Assembly (NCBI GenBank): GCA_937998635.1
Contig: CALLDA010000210.1
Coordinates: 1 to 11,833 of the forward strand
DNA: 11,833 nucleotides
Reading direction: 5' to 3'
Source: an uncultured Pseudomonadales bacterium
GTDB taxonomy: Bacteria; Pseudomonadota; Gammaproteobacteria; Pseudomonadales; Porticoccaceae
Shown piece by piece: positions 1 to 8,313 of this stretch. Made by a program: the position numbers and the translations under genes. The notes below the pieces were generated by a model. The model was not told where the DNA came from, did no database searches, and was given only the letters and a program-made list of their open reading frames with translations. Position 1 is the stretch's first letter. Every line of letters begins with the position of its first letter.

Positions 1-1304
1 GAGGCGAGATCCTTGCCTACCATGACCGTTCGGATGGCGGTTTGTTTACGACTCTAGTCGAGATGAGTTTTGCCGGTCACGTCGGTATTGATATTCACTT
101 ACCCGATGCAGACTCGAACGATTGCGCAGGGCTGTTATTTACTGAGGAGCTGGGCGCTGTTTTACAGGTGAGGGGGCCGAATATTGACAGGGTTCTCGCA
201 CAGTTTGCTGAGTTCGGTTTGGCCGATGTGCTTCACTCTATAGGCACATTAAATAAGCGCGATAGCGTGCAAATCAGCTGGCGAGGACAGGTGGTGTTCG
301 ATCAGCCTAGAGCTGAGTTACAACAAACCTGGGCAGAAACCAGTTATCGCATACAAGCCCTGCGGGATAATCCCGATTGCGCCAAACAGGAGTTTGAGCA
401 GATAGGTCGAGATAACCCCGGCCTTAATGTCCACGCCAGCTTTGATATTAACGAAGACATTACCGCAAATATTGCCGGGCCCTTTATTAATACTGGCGTC
501 CGGCCTCGCCTGGCAGTGCTTAGGGAGCAAGGCGTTAACGGTCAACTAGAAATGGCTGCGGCCTTTGACCGAGCAGGCTTTACCGCCGTCGATGTCCACA
601 TGAGCGATATTATTGCTGGTCGCGTTGATCTTGCCGACTTTAAAGGCTTAGCCGCCTGCGGCGGTTTCTCCTACGGTGACGTCTTAGGTGCCGGTGAGGG
701 TTGGGCGAAAACAATTCTGTATAAGCCCCAGGTGCGGGATATGTTTGCCGCGTATTTTGATCGCCCTGACAGTTTCACACTGGGTGTCTGCAATGGCTGC
801 CAGATGTTGTCGAATTTGAAATCATTGATTCCCGGTGCCGAACTGTGGCCGCGTTTTGTGCGCAACACCTCCGAGCAGTTCGAAGCACGAGTAGCCTTGA
901 TAAAAGTGGAATCATCCCCATCCGTATTGTTAGAAGACATGGCGGGTTCTTATCTGCCCATTGCCGTGGCCCATGGTGAGGGTCGAGCGGAATTTCCAGA
1001 CAGTGAATCCCCCGGCGATGCGCTGGCAGCTATCGAGCAATCCGGAATAGCGGTAATGCGCTATGCTGACAATCATCGGCAGGTGACGGAACAATATCCC
1101 GCAAACCCCAATGGCTCACCAGGGGGGCTGGCGGGTCTTACCACAGTAGATGGCCGGGTAACAATTATGATGCCGCATCCGGAACGAGTGTTTCGAGCGG
1201 TCACGAACTCCTGGTATCCAAAAGGTGACCAGGTAAACGGAGCCTGGCAGGAAGATGGTGCCTGGTTACGCCTATTCAGAAACGCAAGGGTATATGTCCA
1301 ATGA
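1..1304 (+). CDS. purL: Phosphoribosylformylglycinamidine synthase, C-terminal third (5' truncated by window)
   Basis: The gene enters the window already open, with the frame starting at base 3, and 433 residues are visible; the complete gammaproteobacterial enzyme has about 1,290. It makes FGAM from FGAR, glutamine and ATP in purine synthesis, in the cytoplasm. The first visible residues, GEILAYHDRSDGGLF, are the conserved end of the second synthetase half. The fused class I glutamine amidotransferase domain begins near visible residue 167 (RPRLAVLREQGVNGQ). Its nucleophile is the Cys in GVCNGCQM (codon 789-791). The His and Glu of the triad lie in PHPERVF (codons 1176 and 1182). The C-terminus LRLFRNAR is typical of the family. 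The frame is intact. The stop codon overlaps the start of cnoX (ATGA, 1301-1304), which suggests translational coupling. Identification is by family motifs and is firm. Confidence 0.98.
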   Translation, partial: GEILAYHDRSDGGLFTTLVEMSFAGHVGIDIHLPDADSNDCAGLLFTEELGAVLQVRGPNIDRVLAQFAEFGLADVLHSIGTLNKRDSVQISWRGQVVFDQPRAELQQTWAETSYRIQALRDNPDCAKQEFEQIGRDNPGLNVHASFDINEDITANIAGPFINTGVRPRLAVLREQGVNGQLEMAAAFDRAGFTAVDVHMSDIIAGRVDLADFKGLAACGGFSYGDVLGAGEGWAKTILYKPQVRDMFAAYFDRPDSFTLGVCNGCQMLSNLKSLIPGAELWPRFVRNTSEQFEARVALIKVESSPSVLLEDMAGSYLPIAVAHGEGRAEFPDSESPGDALAAIEQSGIAVMRYADNHRQVTEQYPANPNGSPGGLAGLTTVDGRVTIMMPHPERVFRAVTNSWYPKGDQVNGAWQEDGAWLRLFRNARVYVQ

Positions 1305-2164
1305 GTGAACAAATGGTAGACAATATCGTAGACATTGATGAGCAAAATTTTCAGCAGTTTCTTATTGAAGAGTCGCAAAAGCGCCTGGTGGTCATCGATT
1401 TCTGGGCCGACTGGTGTGCGCCCTGTAAGGCGCTGATGCCGATACTAGAAAAACTAGTCAAGGAGTTTAACGGCGTGTTTCTGCTGGCTAAAGTCAATGC
1501 GGATGAACAACAGCAGATAGCCGGACAGTTCGGTATTCGCAGTTTACCCACCGTGATTTTTATGAAAGACGGCCAGCCCATTGATGCTTTTCAGGGTGCC
1601 GAATCCGAAGCGGGTGTTCGTGAAAAACTCGCTCAACATCTGGGTGCTGGGGGCGAAGATGTGTTGGCAAGCGTCCAGCAAAAACTTGCTGATGGCGATT
1701 TTGAGGGCGCGCTGGCTGACCTACAGCCTGTGTATGCCGAATCCCCGCGCTACGACATTGCCATGTCATTGGCCTATACCTTAATGCAGTTAAACCGTTG
1801 TGATGAAGCCCAAACCGTCATGGATGCCATCCCCCAGGAGGAGCGAACCGCAGAGCATGAACAATTGCTTGATCAGATAACGCTAAAACGCGAGTCAAGT
1901 AAATCTCCCGAGATTAAAGTCCTTGAGGAACGATTGAGTGCGGAACCCGATAATTTCGAATTGGCCTTTGAGCTGGCTTTACAGCTGAGCCAGGTCAATC
2001 AATTCAAAGATTCCCTGGCCTTGCTGTTCACCGTACTTAAATCGGATCGGGAATTTAAAGATGGTGGTGCAAAGAAGGCCTTTCTTGACGCTCTTGCAGG
2101 GCTTGGCAAAGGCGACCCTGTGGCGGTGGATTATCAGCGTAAGTTTTTTAACCTGCTGTATTAA
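1301..2164 (+). CDS. cnoX: Chaperedoxin CnoX (YbbN-like thioredoxin-fold/TPR protein)
   Basis: The product has 287 residues; E. coli CnoX/YbbN has 284. Residues about 8-115 form a thioredoxin domain with FWADWCAPCK (Cys39, Cys42) and a cis-Pro loop at SLPT (Pro83). Residues about 120-287 are helical and TPR-like, with paired-helix segments such as DFEGALADLQPVYAESP. There is no signal peptide, so it should be cytoplasmic. The family holds unfolded proteins after oxidative damage and hands them to DnaK/J or GroEL. E. coli CnoX lacks a full CXXC and has no reductase activity; here both cysteines are present, so thiol-disulfide activity is plausible (inference). The start ATG at 1301 has AAGGG at 1286-1290, 10 bases upstream, and overlaps the purL stop. 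A plain thioredoxin of about 108 residues is excluded by the C-terminal extension. Confidence 0.92.
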   Translation: MSEQMVDNIVDIDEQNFQQFLIEESQKRLVVIDFWADWCAPCKALMPILEKLVKEFNGVFLLAKVNADEQQQIAGQFGIRSLPTVIFMKDGQPIDAFQGAESEAGVREKLAQHLGAGGEDVLASVQQKLADGDFEGALADLQPVYAESPRYDIAMSLAYTLMQLNRCDEAQTVMDAIPQEERTAEHEQLLDQITLKRESSKSPEIKVLEERLSAEPDNFELAFELALQLSQVNQFKDSLALLFTVLKSDREFKDGGAKKAFLDALAGLGKGDPVAVDYQRKFFNLLY

Positions 2165-2206
2165 TTGGACGTATCTTAATTACCGCTGTAAGAATGAGGC
2201 CAATTG

Positions 2207-2527
2207 ATGTCCTTGTTGAAGCTTTGTTTTTATGTACCCGAAACCCATTTGACATCGCTTAAAGAAGCCGTGTTTGCTGCTGGGGCAGGACGTCAGGGAG
2301 ATTATGATCACTGCTGCTGGCAAACTTTAGGGGAAGGGCAGTTCAGGCCTCTTCCTGGCAGCAAGCCTCACCTTGGTCAGCAAGATGAATTAACAACGGT
2401 TAGAGAATACAAAGTTGAATTGCTCTGCGAAGAAAAAATAATAACTGCTGTGATCAATGCGTTAAAGCGAACTCACCCTTACGAAGAGCCAGCTTTTGAT
2501 GTTGTCAGGCTCGAAGATTATTCATAA
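2207..2527 (+). CDS. Small stand-alone Nif3/YqfO-type domain protein
   Basis: This 106-residue protein has the features of the PII/CutA-like insert domain of YqfO/Nif3-family proteins, here as a separate gene. The motifs are GAGRQGDYDHCCW (residues 26-38), FRPLPGSKP (46-54) and HPYEEPAFDVV (90-100). The main Nif3 metal-binding halves are absent. Its biochemical role is not known. Conserved His, Asp and adjacent Cys residues could bind metal, but that is inference. I chose ATG 2207 over the in-frame TTG at 2204 because ATGAGG (2194-2199) is a good ribosome binding site 7 bases before it. It follows cnoX after 42 bases with no visible terminator, so it probably shares the purL-cnoX transcript. 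The gene ends in a tandem stop TAATAA (2525-2530). Confidence 0.85.
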   Translation: MSLLKLCFYVPETHLTSLKEAVFAAGAGRQGDYDHCCWQTLGEGQFRPLPGSKPHLGQQDELTTVREYKVELLCEEKIITAVINALKRTHPYEEPAFDVVRLEDYS

Positions 2528-2863
2528 TAAGCGCACTAAATTTAGAAGGGCTGGTCCTGACGGCACCTCGCGGTAGTAGCAAAGCCTCGATAGTTATGTG
2601 GTTTTAATAAGTCGGATATTTCAATTTCAGACGGAACTACAAACAACCCTGAATAAATAATCCTGAATTCGAAGAAATACCTTTTATCAGGTTTCGAAAA
2701 TAATTGTCACCTATTTATCACTTACCTGATTATTATCGATATTTTCCGCAATCCAAACCCAGGACATTTGATCTAAAACAAAAATTAATCTCGTGGTGAT
2801 TGTAAATATATTTTTTAACCCCACATATTGATCAATCTTATTTGCTTTGATGTGAGGGTTTAG
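2528..2863. other. AT-rich intergenic spacer upstream of clpB
   Basis: This 336-base stretch has no convincing open frame, tRNA or repeat family. Its last 65 bases contain the heat-shock-like promoter and the clpB ribosome binding site (GAGGG, 2854-2858, 5 bases before the ATG). A weak inverted repeat of GAAAATA (2696-2702) with TATTTTC (2740-2746) is present but is AT-only and unconvincing. No clear intrinsic terminator for the upstream operon is seen. Confidence 0.7.
2799..2826 (+). promoter_or_regulatory. Sigma-32 (RpoH)-like heat-shock promoter of clpB
   Basis: A -10 box CCCCACAT (2819-2826) closely matches the RpoH consensus CCCCATNT. Thirteen bases upstream, ATTGTAA (2799-2805) matches five of seven positions of CTTGAAA. 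The spacing is within the range known for RpoH promoters. It would give a start near 2833 and a leader of about 30 bases before the ATG. clpB is a standard RpoH target in proteobacteria, which supports the reading. Start-site data are not available here. Confidence 0.72.
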
Positions 2864-5449
2864 ATGCGACAGGAACGCTTAACCAATCAGTTACAAAACG
2901 CTTTGGCCGATGCTCAGTCTCTGGCAGTGGGTCGTGACCATACTGCGATAGAACCGGCGCATGTACTGTTAGCAATGCTAAATCAGCAGGGTAGCAGTGT
3001 GCAGCCGATGTTGGTGCAGGCAGGCTTTGATATTAAGGCTCTGCAGTCTGATCTTGAGCGCCAGCTGGATAATTTTGCCAAGCTTTCATCGGCTACCGGA
3101 GATGTTAATGTTTCTGCGGGTTTAACTCGTCTGTTAAATCTTGCCGACAAACAGGCCCAGCAGCAGGGCGATCAATTTATTTCTAGCGAAACAGTGTTGC
3201 TGGCTGCATTCGATAATAATGATGATCTGGCAAAGACTTTAAACAAGACTGGCAACAAGCAGGCCCTGGAAGAGGTGGTCAAGCAGGTGCGTGGTGGGGA
3301 ATCGGTTGATAATCCCGAGGCTGAAGAAAATCGGCAGGCTTTGGATAAATACACCATTGATCTCACCGAGCGTGCCGAACAGGGCAAGCTCGACCCGGTG
3401 ATTGGTCGGGACGATGAGATTCGACGAACCATTCAGGTTTTGCAGCGGAGAACAAAAAATAATCCGGTGTTAATCGGTGAGCCTGGGGTCGGTAAAACCG
3501 CCATTATTGAAGGCCTTGCTCAGCGAATTATTAATGGTGAGGTGCCTGAAGGCCTCAAAGATAAGCGGGTTCTATCGCTGGATTTTGGATCTCTTTTAGC
3601 GGGTGCTAAATTCCGTGGTGAGTTTGAAGAGCGCCTAAAAGCCGTGCTCAACGAACTAGGTAAGCAGGAAGGCCGGATCATTTTATTTATTGATGAACTT
3701 CACACCATGGTCGGTGCCGGTAAAGCCGAAGGCGCAATGGATGCGGGCAATATGCTTAAGCCAGCACTGGCGCGAGGTGAGTTGCATTGTGTCGGTGCCA
3801 CGACTTTGAACGAGTATCGACAGTACATTGAGAAGGATGCGGCTCTGGAGCGGCGCTTCCAGAAAGTCCTGGTGGAAGAGCCTTCGGAAGAAGACACCAT
3901 CGCTATCCTGCGTGGCTTGAAAGAGCGCTACGAGGTGCATCACGGGGTCGATATCACTGACTCTGCGATTATCGCGGCGACAAAATTATCGCAGCGCTAT
4001 ATCACGGACCGGCAATTACCCGATAAAGCCATTGATCTTATTGACGAATCGGCCAGCCGTATTCGTATGGAGATTGACTCTAAGCCAGAAGAAATGGATC
4101 GTCTGGAGCGTCGTTTAATTCAGTTAAAAATCGAGCGGGAGGCGGTCAAAAAAGATAAGGACGAAGCCTCGCTAAAAAGACTGGAGAAACTGGAGCAGGA
4201 TATCGCTGCAATAAATGTAGAGTTTTCTGATCTTGAAGAAATATGGAAAGCTGAAAAATCCGTCGTCCAGGGTTCTGCGCAAATTAAAAGTGATCTCGAA
4301 CAGGCGCGGCTAGATATGGATGCTGCGCGCCGTGCCGGAAATCTTGAGAAAATGTCCGAGCTACAGTACGGCGTAATTCCCGGTTTAGAGGGCCAGTTGG
4401 CCTCAGTGAGCGCAGCAGAAAACGATTCAGAAATGCCGCAAAAAAGTCTGCTTCGTAACAAAGTCACTGAAGAGGAAATCGCCGAGGTGGTGTCCAAGTG
4501 GACGGGTATCCCGGTTTCCAAAATGCTTGAAGGTGAGCGCGATAAATTATTGCGTATGGAAGAGGCCTTGCACGAACGGGTGATAGGCCAGGATGAAGCG
4601 GTTATCGCCGTGGCGAACGCGGTGCGTAGATCACGGGCTGGTTTATCTGATCCCAGCAAACCCAATGGTTCGTTTTTATTCCTCGGGCCTACTGGTGTCG
4701 GTAAAACTGAATTGTGTAAATCTTTGGCGACCTTCTTGTTTGATAGTGACGATGCGATGGTGCGCATCGATATGTCAGAATTTATGGAGAAGCATTCGGT
4801 CGCCCGTTTGGTAGGCGCGCCTCCAGGTTATGTGGGTTACGAGGAGGGTGGTTATCTGACCGAAGCGGTTCGTCGGCGACCCTATTCCGTCTTATTGCTC
4901 GACGAAGTGGAGAAGGCTCATCCCGATGTGTTCAATATTCTCCTGCAAGTGTTGGATGATGGCCGACTCACCGATGGCCAGGGCCGCACGGTCGATTTCC
5001 GTAACACGGTGATTGTGATGACCTCGAACCTGGGTTCTGACATTATTCAAAATCTCGCCGGTGAAGATAATTACGAAGCCATGAAGTCTGCGGTGATGGA
5101 TGTTGTGGGGCTGCACTTTCGTCCGGAATTTATTAACCGGGTTGATGAGGTGGTGGTCTTTCATCCTTTGCTTAAGGAGCAAATTCGGGGTATTGCTGAA
5201 ATTCAACTGGGCTTATTGAAAGGTCGACTGGCTGATAGGGATCTGGGTTTTGAAATTAGCCAGGCGGCGCTGGGTATTATCTGCGACGCGGGATTTGATC
5301 CGGTCTATGGGGCCAGGCCGTTAAAGCGGGCCATTCAGCAGTTAATCGAAAACCCTTTGGCCCAGGCAGTGTTGGGTGGTGATTTTAGCTCTGGAGAAAC
5401 CATCAATGTCGATATGTCGGGAGATAAATTGGAGTTTACTGCTAATTAA
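2864..5449 (+). CDS. clpB: ATP-dependent disaggregase ClpB
   Basis: The product has 861 residues; E. coli ClpB has 857. It is a hexameric AAA+ chaperone that threads aggregated proteins through its pore together with DnaK/DnaJ/GrpE. The order is: Clp N-domain (about 1-145); first AAA+ module with Walker A GEPGVGKT (205-212) and Walker B LFIDE (Asp277, Glu278); coiled-coil M-domain (about 400-520) rich in Lys/Glu; second module with Walker A GPTGVGKT (608-615) and Walker B LLLDE (Asp680, Glu681). The first pore loop reads GAKFRGEFEER, with Phe250 where E. coli has Tyr, keeping the aromatic residue. The second loop contains GYVGYEEGG. The M-domain separates this from ClpA and ClpC, and there is no ClpP-binding loop evident. 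The heat-shock-like promoter at 2799-2826 is its likely control. The gene converges on the DUF349 gene. Confidence 0.98.
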   Translation: MRQERLTNQLQNALADAQSLAVGRDHTAIEPAHVLLAMLNQQGSSVQPMLVQAGFDIKALQSDLERQLDNFAKLSSATGDVNVSAGLTRLLNLADKQAQQQGDQFISSETVLLAAFDNNDDLAKTLNKTGNKQALEEVVKQVRGGESVDNPEAEENRQALDKYTIDLTERAEQGKLDPVIGRDDEIRRTIQVLQRRTKNNPVLIGEPGVGKTAIIEGLAQRIINGEVPEGLKDKRVLSLDFGSLLAGAKFRGEFEERLKAVLNELGKQEGRIILFIDELHTMVGAGKAEGAMDAGNMLKPALARGELHCVGATTLNEYRQYIEKDAALERRFQKVLVEEPSEEDTIAILRGLKERYEVHHGVDITDSAIIAATKLSQRYITDRQLPDKAIDLIDESASRIRMEIDSKPEEMDRLERRLIQLKIEREAVKKDKDEASLKRLEKLEQDIAAINVEFSDLEEIWKAEKSVVQGSAQIKSDLEQARLDMDAARRAGNLEKMSELQYGVIPGLEGQLASVSAAENDSEMPQKSLLRNKVTEEEIAEVVSKWTGIPVSKMLEGERDKLLRMEEALHERVIGQDEAVIAVANAVRRSRAGLSDPSKPNGSFLFLGPTGVGKTELCKSLATFLFDSDDAMVRIDMSEFMEKHSVARLVGAPPGYVGYEEGGYLTEAVRRRPYSVLLLDEVEKAHPDVFNILLQVLDDGRLTDGQGRTVDFRNTVIVMTSNLGSDIIQNLAGEDNYEAMKSAVMDVVGLHFRPEFINRVDEVVVFHPLLKEQIRGIAEIQLGLLKGRLADRDLGFEISQAALGIICDAGFDPVYGARPLKRAIQQLIENPLAQAVLGGDFSSGETINVDMSGDKLEFTAN

Positions 5450-5452
5450 GAG

Positions 5453-5474
5453 CAGACTTAAGTTCTGATTTTTT
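5453..5474 (+). terminator. Possible weak terminator after clpB
   Basis: A 4-bp stem CAGA (5453-5456) with TCTG (5464-5467) and a 7-base loop is followed by ATTTTTT (5468-5474). The stem is short and lies inside the 3' end of the convergent gene, so this is a weak call. No better terminator for clpB is visible within the next 100 bases. Confidence 0.3.
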
Positions 5475-8313
5475 CCAGGTTTAGACAGAACCGTTGCGCC
5501 CAGTCGCTGGCTGGGCGTAAACCAATAAAGTCGTTGATGTTGCTTTGTAAGGTTTGCGTAGCTTGTGGCGTTTGCTTTCCTGGGCCTTTTACCAGCCGCT
5601 GCATCTGATAGTTCATGCGTGCTGTTTTATCTTCTGCGGGTGATTCTAGTTCACCAAATATTTCGAGGGCGATGCAGGCTTCGCGGAGTTGTTCATCGCT
5701 GTCCGAAGACGGGCCTTGCTGCCAGAATGCTTCCAGAATTTCTGTATTGATCCCTTTGGGAAGCTCACCTTGTTGTTGCCATAGCGCGTTGGCGGTGTCC
5801 GGGTCGGTGTTTTTCAGCGAGCAGGCCCGTATTTTGTCGCTCAGGTAATTCCAGTTTGCCTGTTCGCGCTTAGCGCGGATTTGTTTGATAGCGATTTCTG
5901 CTTTATTACCAATATCGTTAAAATGTTTACTCAGGCGCTGCTGAATTTTGTCAGGTAATTCGATATTATGAAATTGCTGTGTCAATTCTGCTAAATCTTT
6001 TTTTAGTCGTAAGCGCTGATCATCGTCATCTGAATTTAACAGGGTATGAGCCTGCTCAAGTAAGGCTTCGGCCTTTGTGACTTGCTCATCGACTTCGGCT
6101 TTGCGTTGATCCCGTTGTTCGTCGAGACGGGCAAATACTCTATCGCAGGCTTCTCGGAATGCTTTCCAAAGTTTGCGGTCGATCTTCACTGGCGTCATGC
6201 CAATGTCTTTCCAGTCGCGCTGAAGATGTTTGGCCTGGTCGATGGCATCCTGTAGTTCTTCCAGGTTTGGCAGTGTCTCAGCCTTTTCGACAAGTTGTTG
6301 CTTGAAAAGGATATTGCGCTGATATTCATCTTTAATGTGCTGGTATATTTGATCGCAAATGGCACGGAAGGCTTTCTGGCTTTTTCTTTCGCCATCTCGG
6401 TCTACCGGCTGAATATTTTTAAAAGCTTCCCGGGCGCTATCGAGGGTTTGCTGGACCAGGGGCCAAGCGGGTTTTGAACTGAGGGTCGCCTCTTCGCTAG
6501 CTGTTTGCTCAGACCCCTCGGTTGCATGGGATCCTGGCCAGGCCATCTGGCTTTCATAGTCTTTTAATTGACCCACCAGCGCCATTCGGCTTTCGAAGTT
6601 TGCCTGTCTTATCTTTGCCTGTTCGGCAAACGCAGCCTTGCAGGGCAGCCAGGCTTCATCGGCTGCAGTTTTGAATGCTTTCCACAGCTCCTGTTCGCGG
6701 GAACCATGAGGCAGTACGCCCAGTGATTTCCATTCATCTTGAAGGGTCTGGATTTTGGCAGCGAGTGTTTCAGCGTCATCTGCTACACCTATAAGGCTTT
6801 TCATACTTGCGCACAGGTCGATCTTTTTGGGTTCGAGAGCAAAGTCCTGCCAGTCGCGAATCTCGCTCAGCTGAAGGCTTAGTGGCCTTAGTTGTTCGTC
6901 TATGTCTTGCTGGATTTTATGGGGCAGAGACTTCAGAGCTTGTTTGACTTTGTTATAGGCGCGACTGGCATCCTTACTGCGCTTATCGTCCAGCGCCATA
7001 CGCATATTGTTGAGGGCAGTCTCTGCGTGTATGCGATGTTGTTCCTGCTTCTTATCAAGGCTACTGAGGTGGGTCTTGAGTTGCCTGAGCGCTTGTTTAA
7101 GCTGATTTAGCTGTGAAGGTACACTTGCGCTGTGTGACTCGGGCCAGGGCAAAGTGGCGAGTAACTTTTGCATCAGCTCAATCTGACGCTGTAAGGACTG
7201 ATAATCAGAATGGTCATGATTTTGTGCCTCACGTAATGCTCGCTCTAGCCTGGCTTTTTTGTCGATCAGAGTTTGCAGGGTGCTTAAAATAGAACGCCAG
7301 GGTTTGCTATTGGTTCTGAAAGTATTGGCCAGATCTGTTGGAGGCGCGCAGATTTTACTGGCTGCCTGCCAGCGGCTGTCAATGTCATCCAGCAGTGTGC
7401 TGAGCTGTGAGATGTCGTGGCGATCTGCAGACAATGCTGGCGTCTGATTAAGGGCTTCCAGTTCAGCAAGCAGAGTGTGGAAGGCCCGGCTGGCTTCGGC
7501 TTGTTCGAGTTGTTTGTGTGCTTCGCTGGTTTCAGCTTCGGCAATAGAGGCCAGGCGTTGGGCGCAGACAAGCAGGTCTTGCTGAAATTGTTCCTGTTGT
7601 TCGGCGCTGGCTAACGCGCCCAGAGTTGCCCATTGTTGTTCAAGTATATGGTAGCGAGCATTGTATTCAGGAGAATCTGCTGCCTTAGCTAAATGCTGAG
7701 CTGCTTGAGCCAGCTTTTGTATTTGTCGCTGCTGTTCCGCTTTAAGTTGCTGGTCGGCGTGGTGTTGATCAAGCAGCGTTTTACAGTGGCGGTAAATGGC
7801 TTTGTCACGCCCCTTTGTGGCTGCCATTAGCGCCTTTAAAGTGCTCGTATTGCTGATGCCTTGAGCTGCCTGGAGACGCACTTTTGCCAGGCCATGGTTG
7901 CTGGCAACATCTTTGAGAAATTCTTCATCCTCGATTTGCGTAATTGCTGCTGAGATTAACTGAGTATCGTCACTAAGGCTGGCGATACGGATTAGGGTGG
8001 AGTCATCATGAATATTCGCGAGCTGCTCACTATTGGTGTTTTTCCCCTCGGGCAAGAGCTGTTCGAGGGCTTGACTACGGGCCTGCTGCTGAAGCATTGC
8101 CGGAAGGGATTCGCTGAGATTATCAATGATGGTGTCGAGGATATTTTGATCGGTGATTTGAGCCAGGGCAGTGGACTGAACCTCGAGGTCGGTATCGACA
8201 TTGACAACCTCAAGGAGCAGGGTCTGATCCTCTAGCTTAGCGATGGCCTTTTTACGGATGTCTGGGTTCTTATGGCGCCATTTAGGGCGCGAGAGGGCAT
8301 CAAATATCGACAT
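5458..8313 (-). CDS. Large DUF349 repeat protein, function unknown
   Basis: The product has 951 residues, no signal peptide and no membrane segment, so it is probably cytoplasmic. Residues about 8-175 look like a HEAT-type helical array (KWRHKNPDIRKKAIAKL opens it). Residues about 185-480 are Gln/Leu/Ala-rich and coiled-coil-like. DUF349 repeats follow: about 485-560 (LQDEWKSLGVLP, LWKAFKTAADEAW), 615-668 (AREAFKNIQPVDRD, KAFRAICDQIY), 695-735 (LQRDWKDIGMTPVKIDRKLWKAFREACD) and a weaker one at 770-812. The C-terminal ESPAEDKTARMNYQMQRL recalls the tail of other gammaproteobacterial DUF349 proteins. No catalytic motif is seen, so a scaffold or nucleic-acid/protein-binding role is only a guess. 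ATG 8313 is preferred over the in-frame TTG at 8316 because AGGAA (8321-8325) lies 7 bases from it. Its stop is 8 bases from that of clpB, facing it. The 137-base gap to the upstream DUF4124 gene shows no terminator, so co-transcription is possible. Confidence 0.9.
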   Translation of the reverse strand: MSIFDALSRPKWRHKNPDIRKKAIAKLEDQTLLLEVVNVDTDLEVQSTALAQITDQNILDTIIDNLSESLPAMLQQQARSQALEQLLPEGKNTNSEQLANIHDDSTLIRIASLSDDTQLISAAITQIEDEEFLKDVASNHGLAKVRLQAAQGISNTSTLKALMAATKGRDKAIYRHCKTLLDQHHADQQLKAEQQRQIQKLAQAAQHLAKAADSPEYNARYHILEQQWATLGALASAEQQEQFQQDLLVCAQRLASIAEAETSEAHKQLEQAEASRAFHTLLAELEALNQTPALSADRHDISQLSTLLDDIDSRWQAASKICAPPTDLANTFRTNSKPWRSILSTLQTLIDKKARLERALREAQNHDHSDYQSLQRQIELMQKLLATLPWPESHSASVPSQLNQLKQALRQLKTHLSSLDKKQEQHRIHAETALNNMRMALDDKRSKDASRAYNKVKQALKSLPHKIQQDIDEQLRPLSLQLSEIRDWQDFALEPKKIDLCASMKSLIGVADDAETLAAKIQTLQDEWKSLGVLPHGSREQELWKAFKTAADEAWLPCKAAFAEQAKIRQANFESRMALVGQLKDYESQMAWPGSHATEGSEQTASEEATLSSKPAWPLVQQTLDSAREAFKNIQPVDRDGERKSQKAFRAICDQIYQHIKDEYQRNILFKQQLVEKAETLPNLEELQDAIDQAKHLQRDWKDIGMTPVKIDRKLWKAFREACDRVFARLDEQRDQRKAEVDEQVTKAEALLEQAHTLLNSDDDDQRLRLKKDLAELTQQFHNIELPDKIQQRLSKHFNDIGNKAEIAIKQIRAKREQANWNYLSDKIRACSLKNTDPDTANALWQQQGELPKGINTEILEAFWQQGPSSDSDEQLREACIALEIFGELESPAEDKTARMNYQMQRLVKGPGKQTPQATQTLQSNINDFIGLRPASDWAQRFCLNLEKIRT

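Noticed and set aside
2560..2610. Possible terminator or RNA hairpin after the Nif3-type gene
   Set aside because: Only 3-4 bp stems can be drawn (for example GGCT with AGCC), with no T-run.
4120..4767. 215-codon open frame antisense to clpB
   Set aside because: Lies wholly within clpB, has a Ser/Arg-rich composition typical of reversed coding sequence, and has no family motif.
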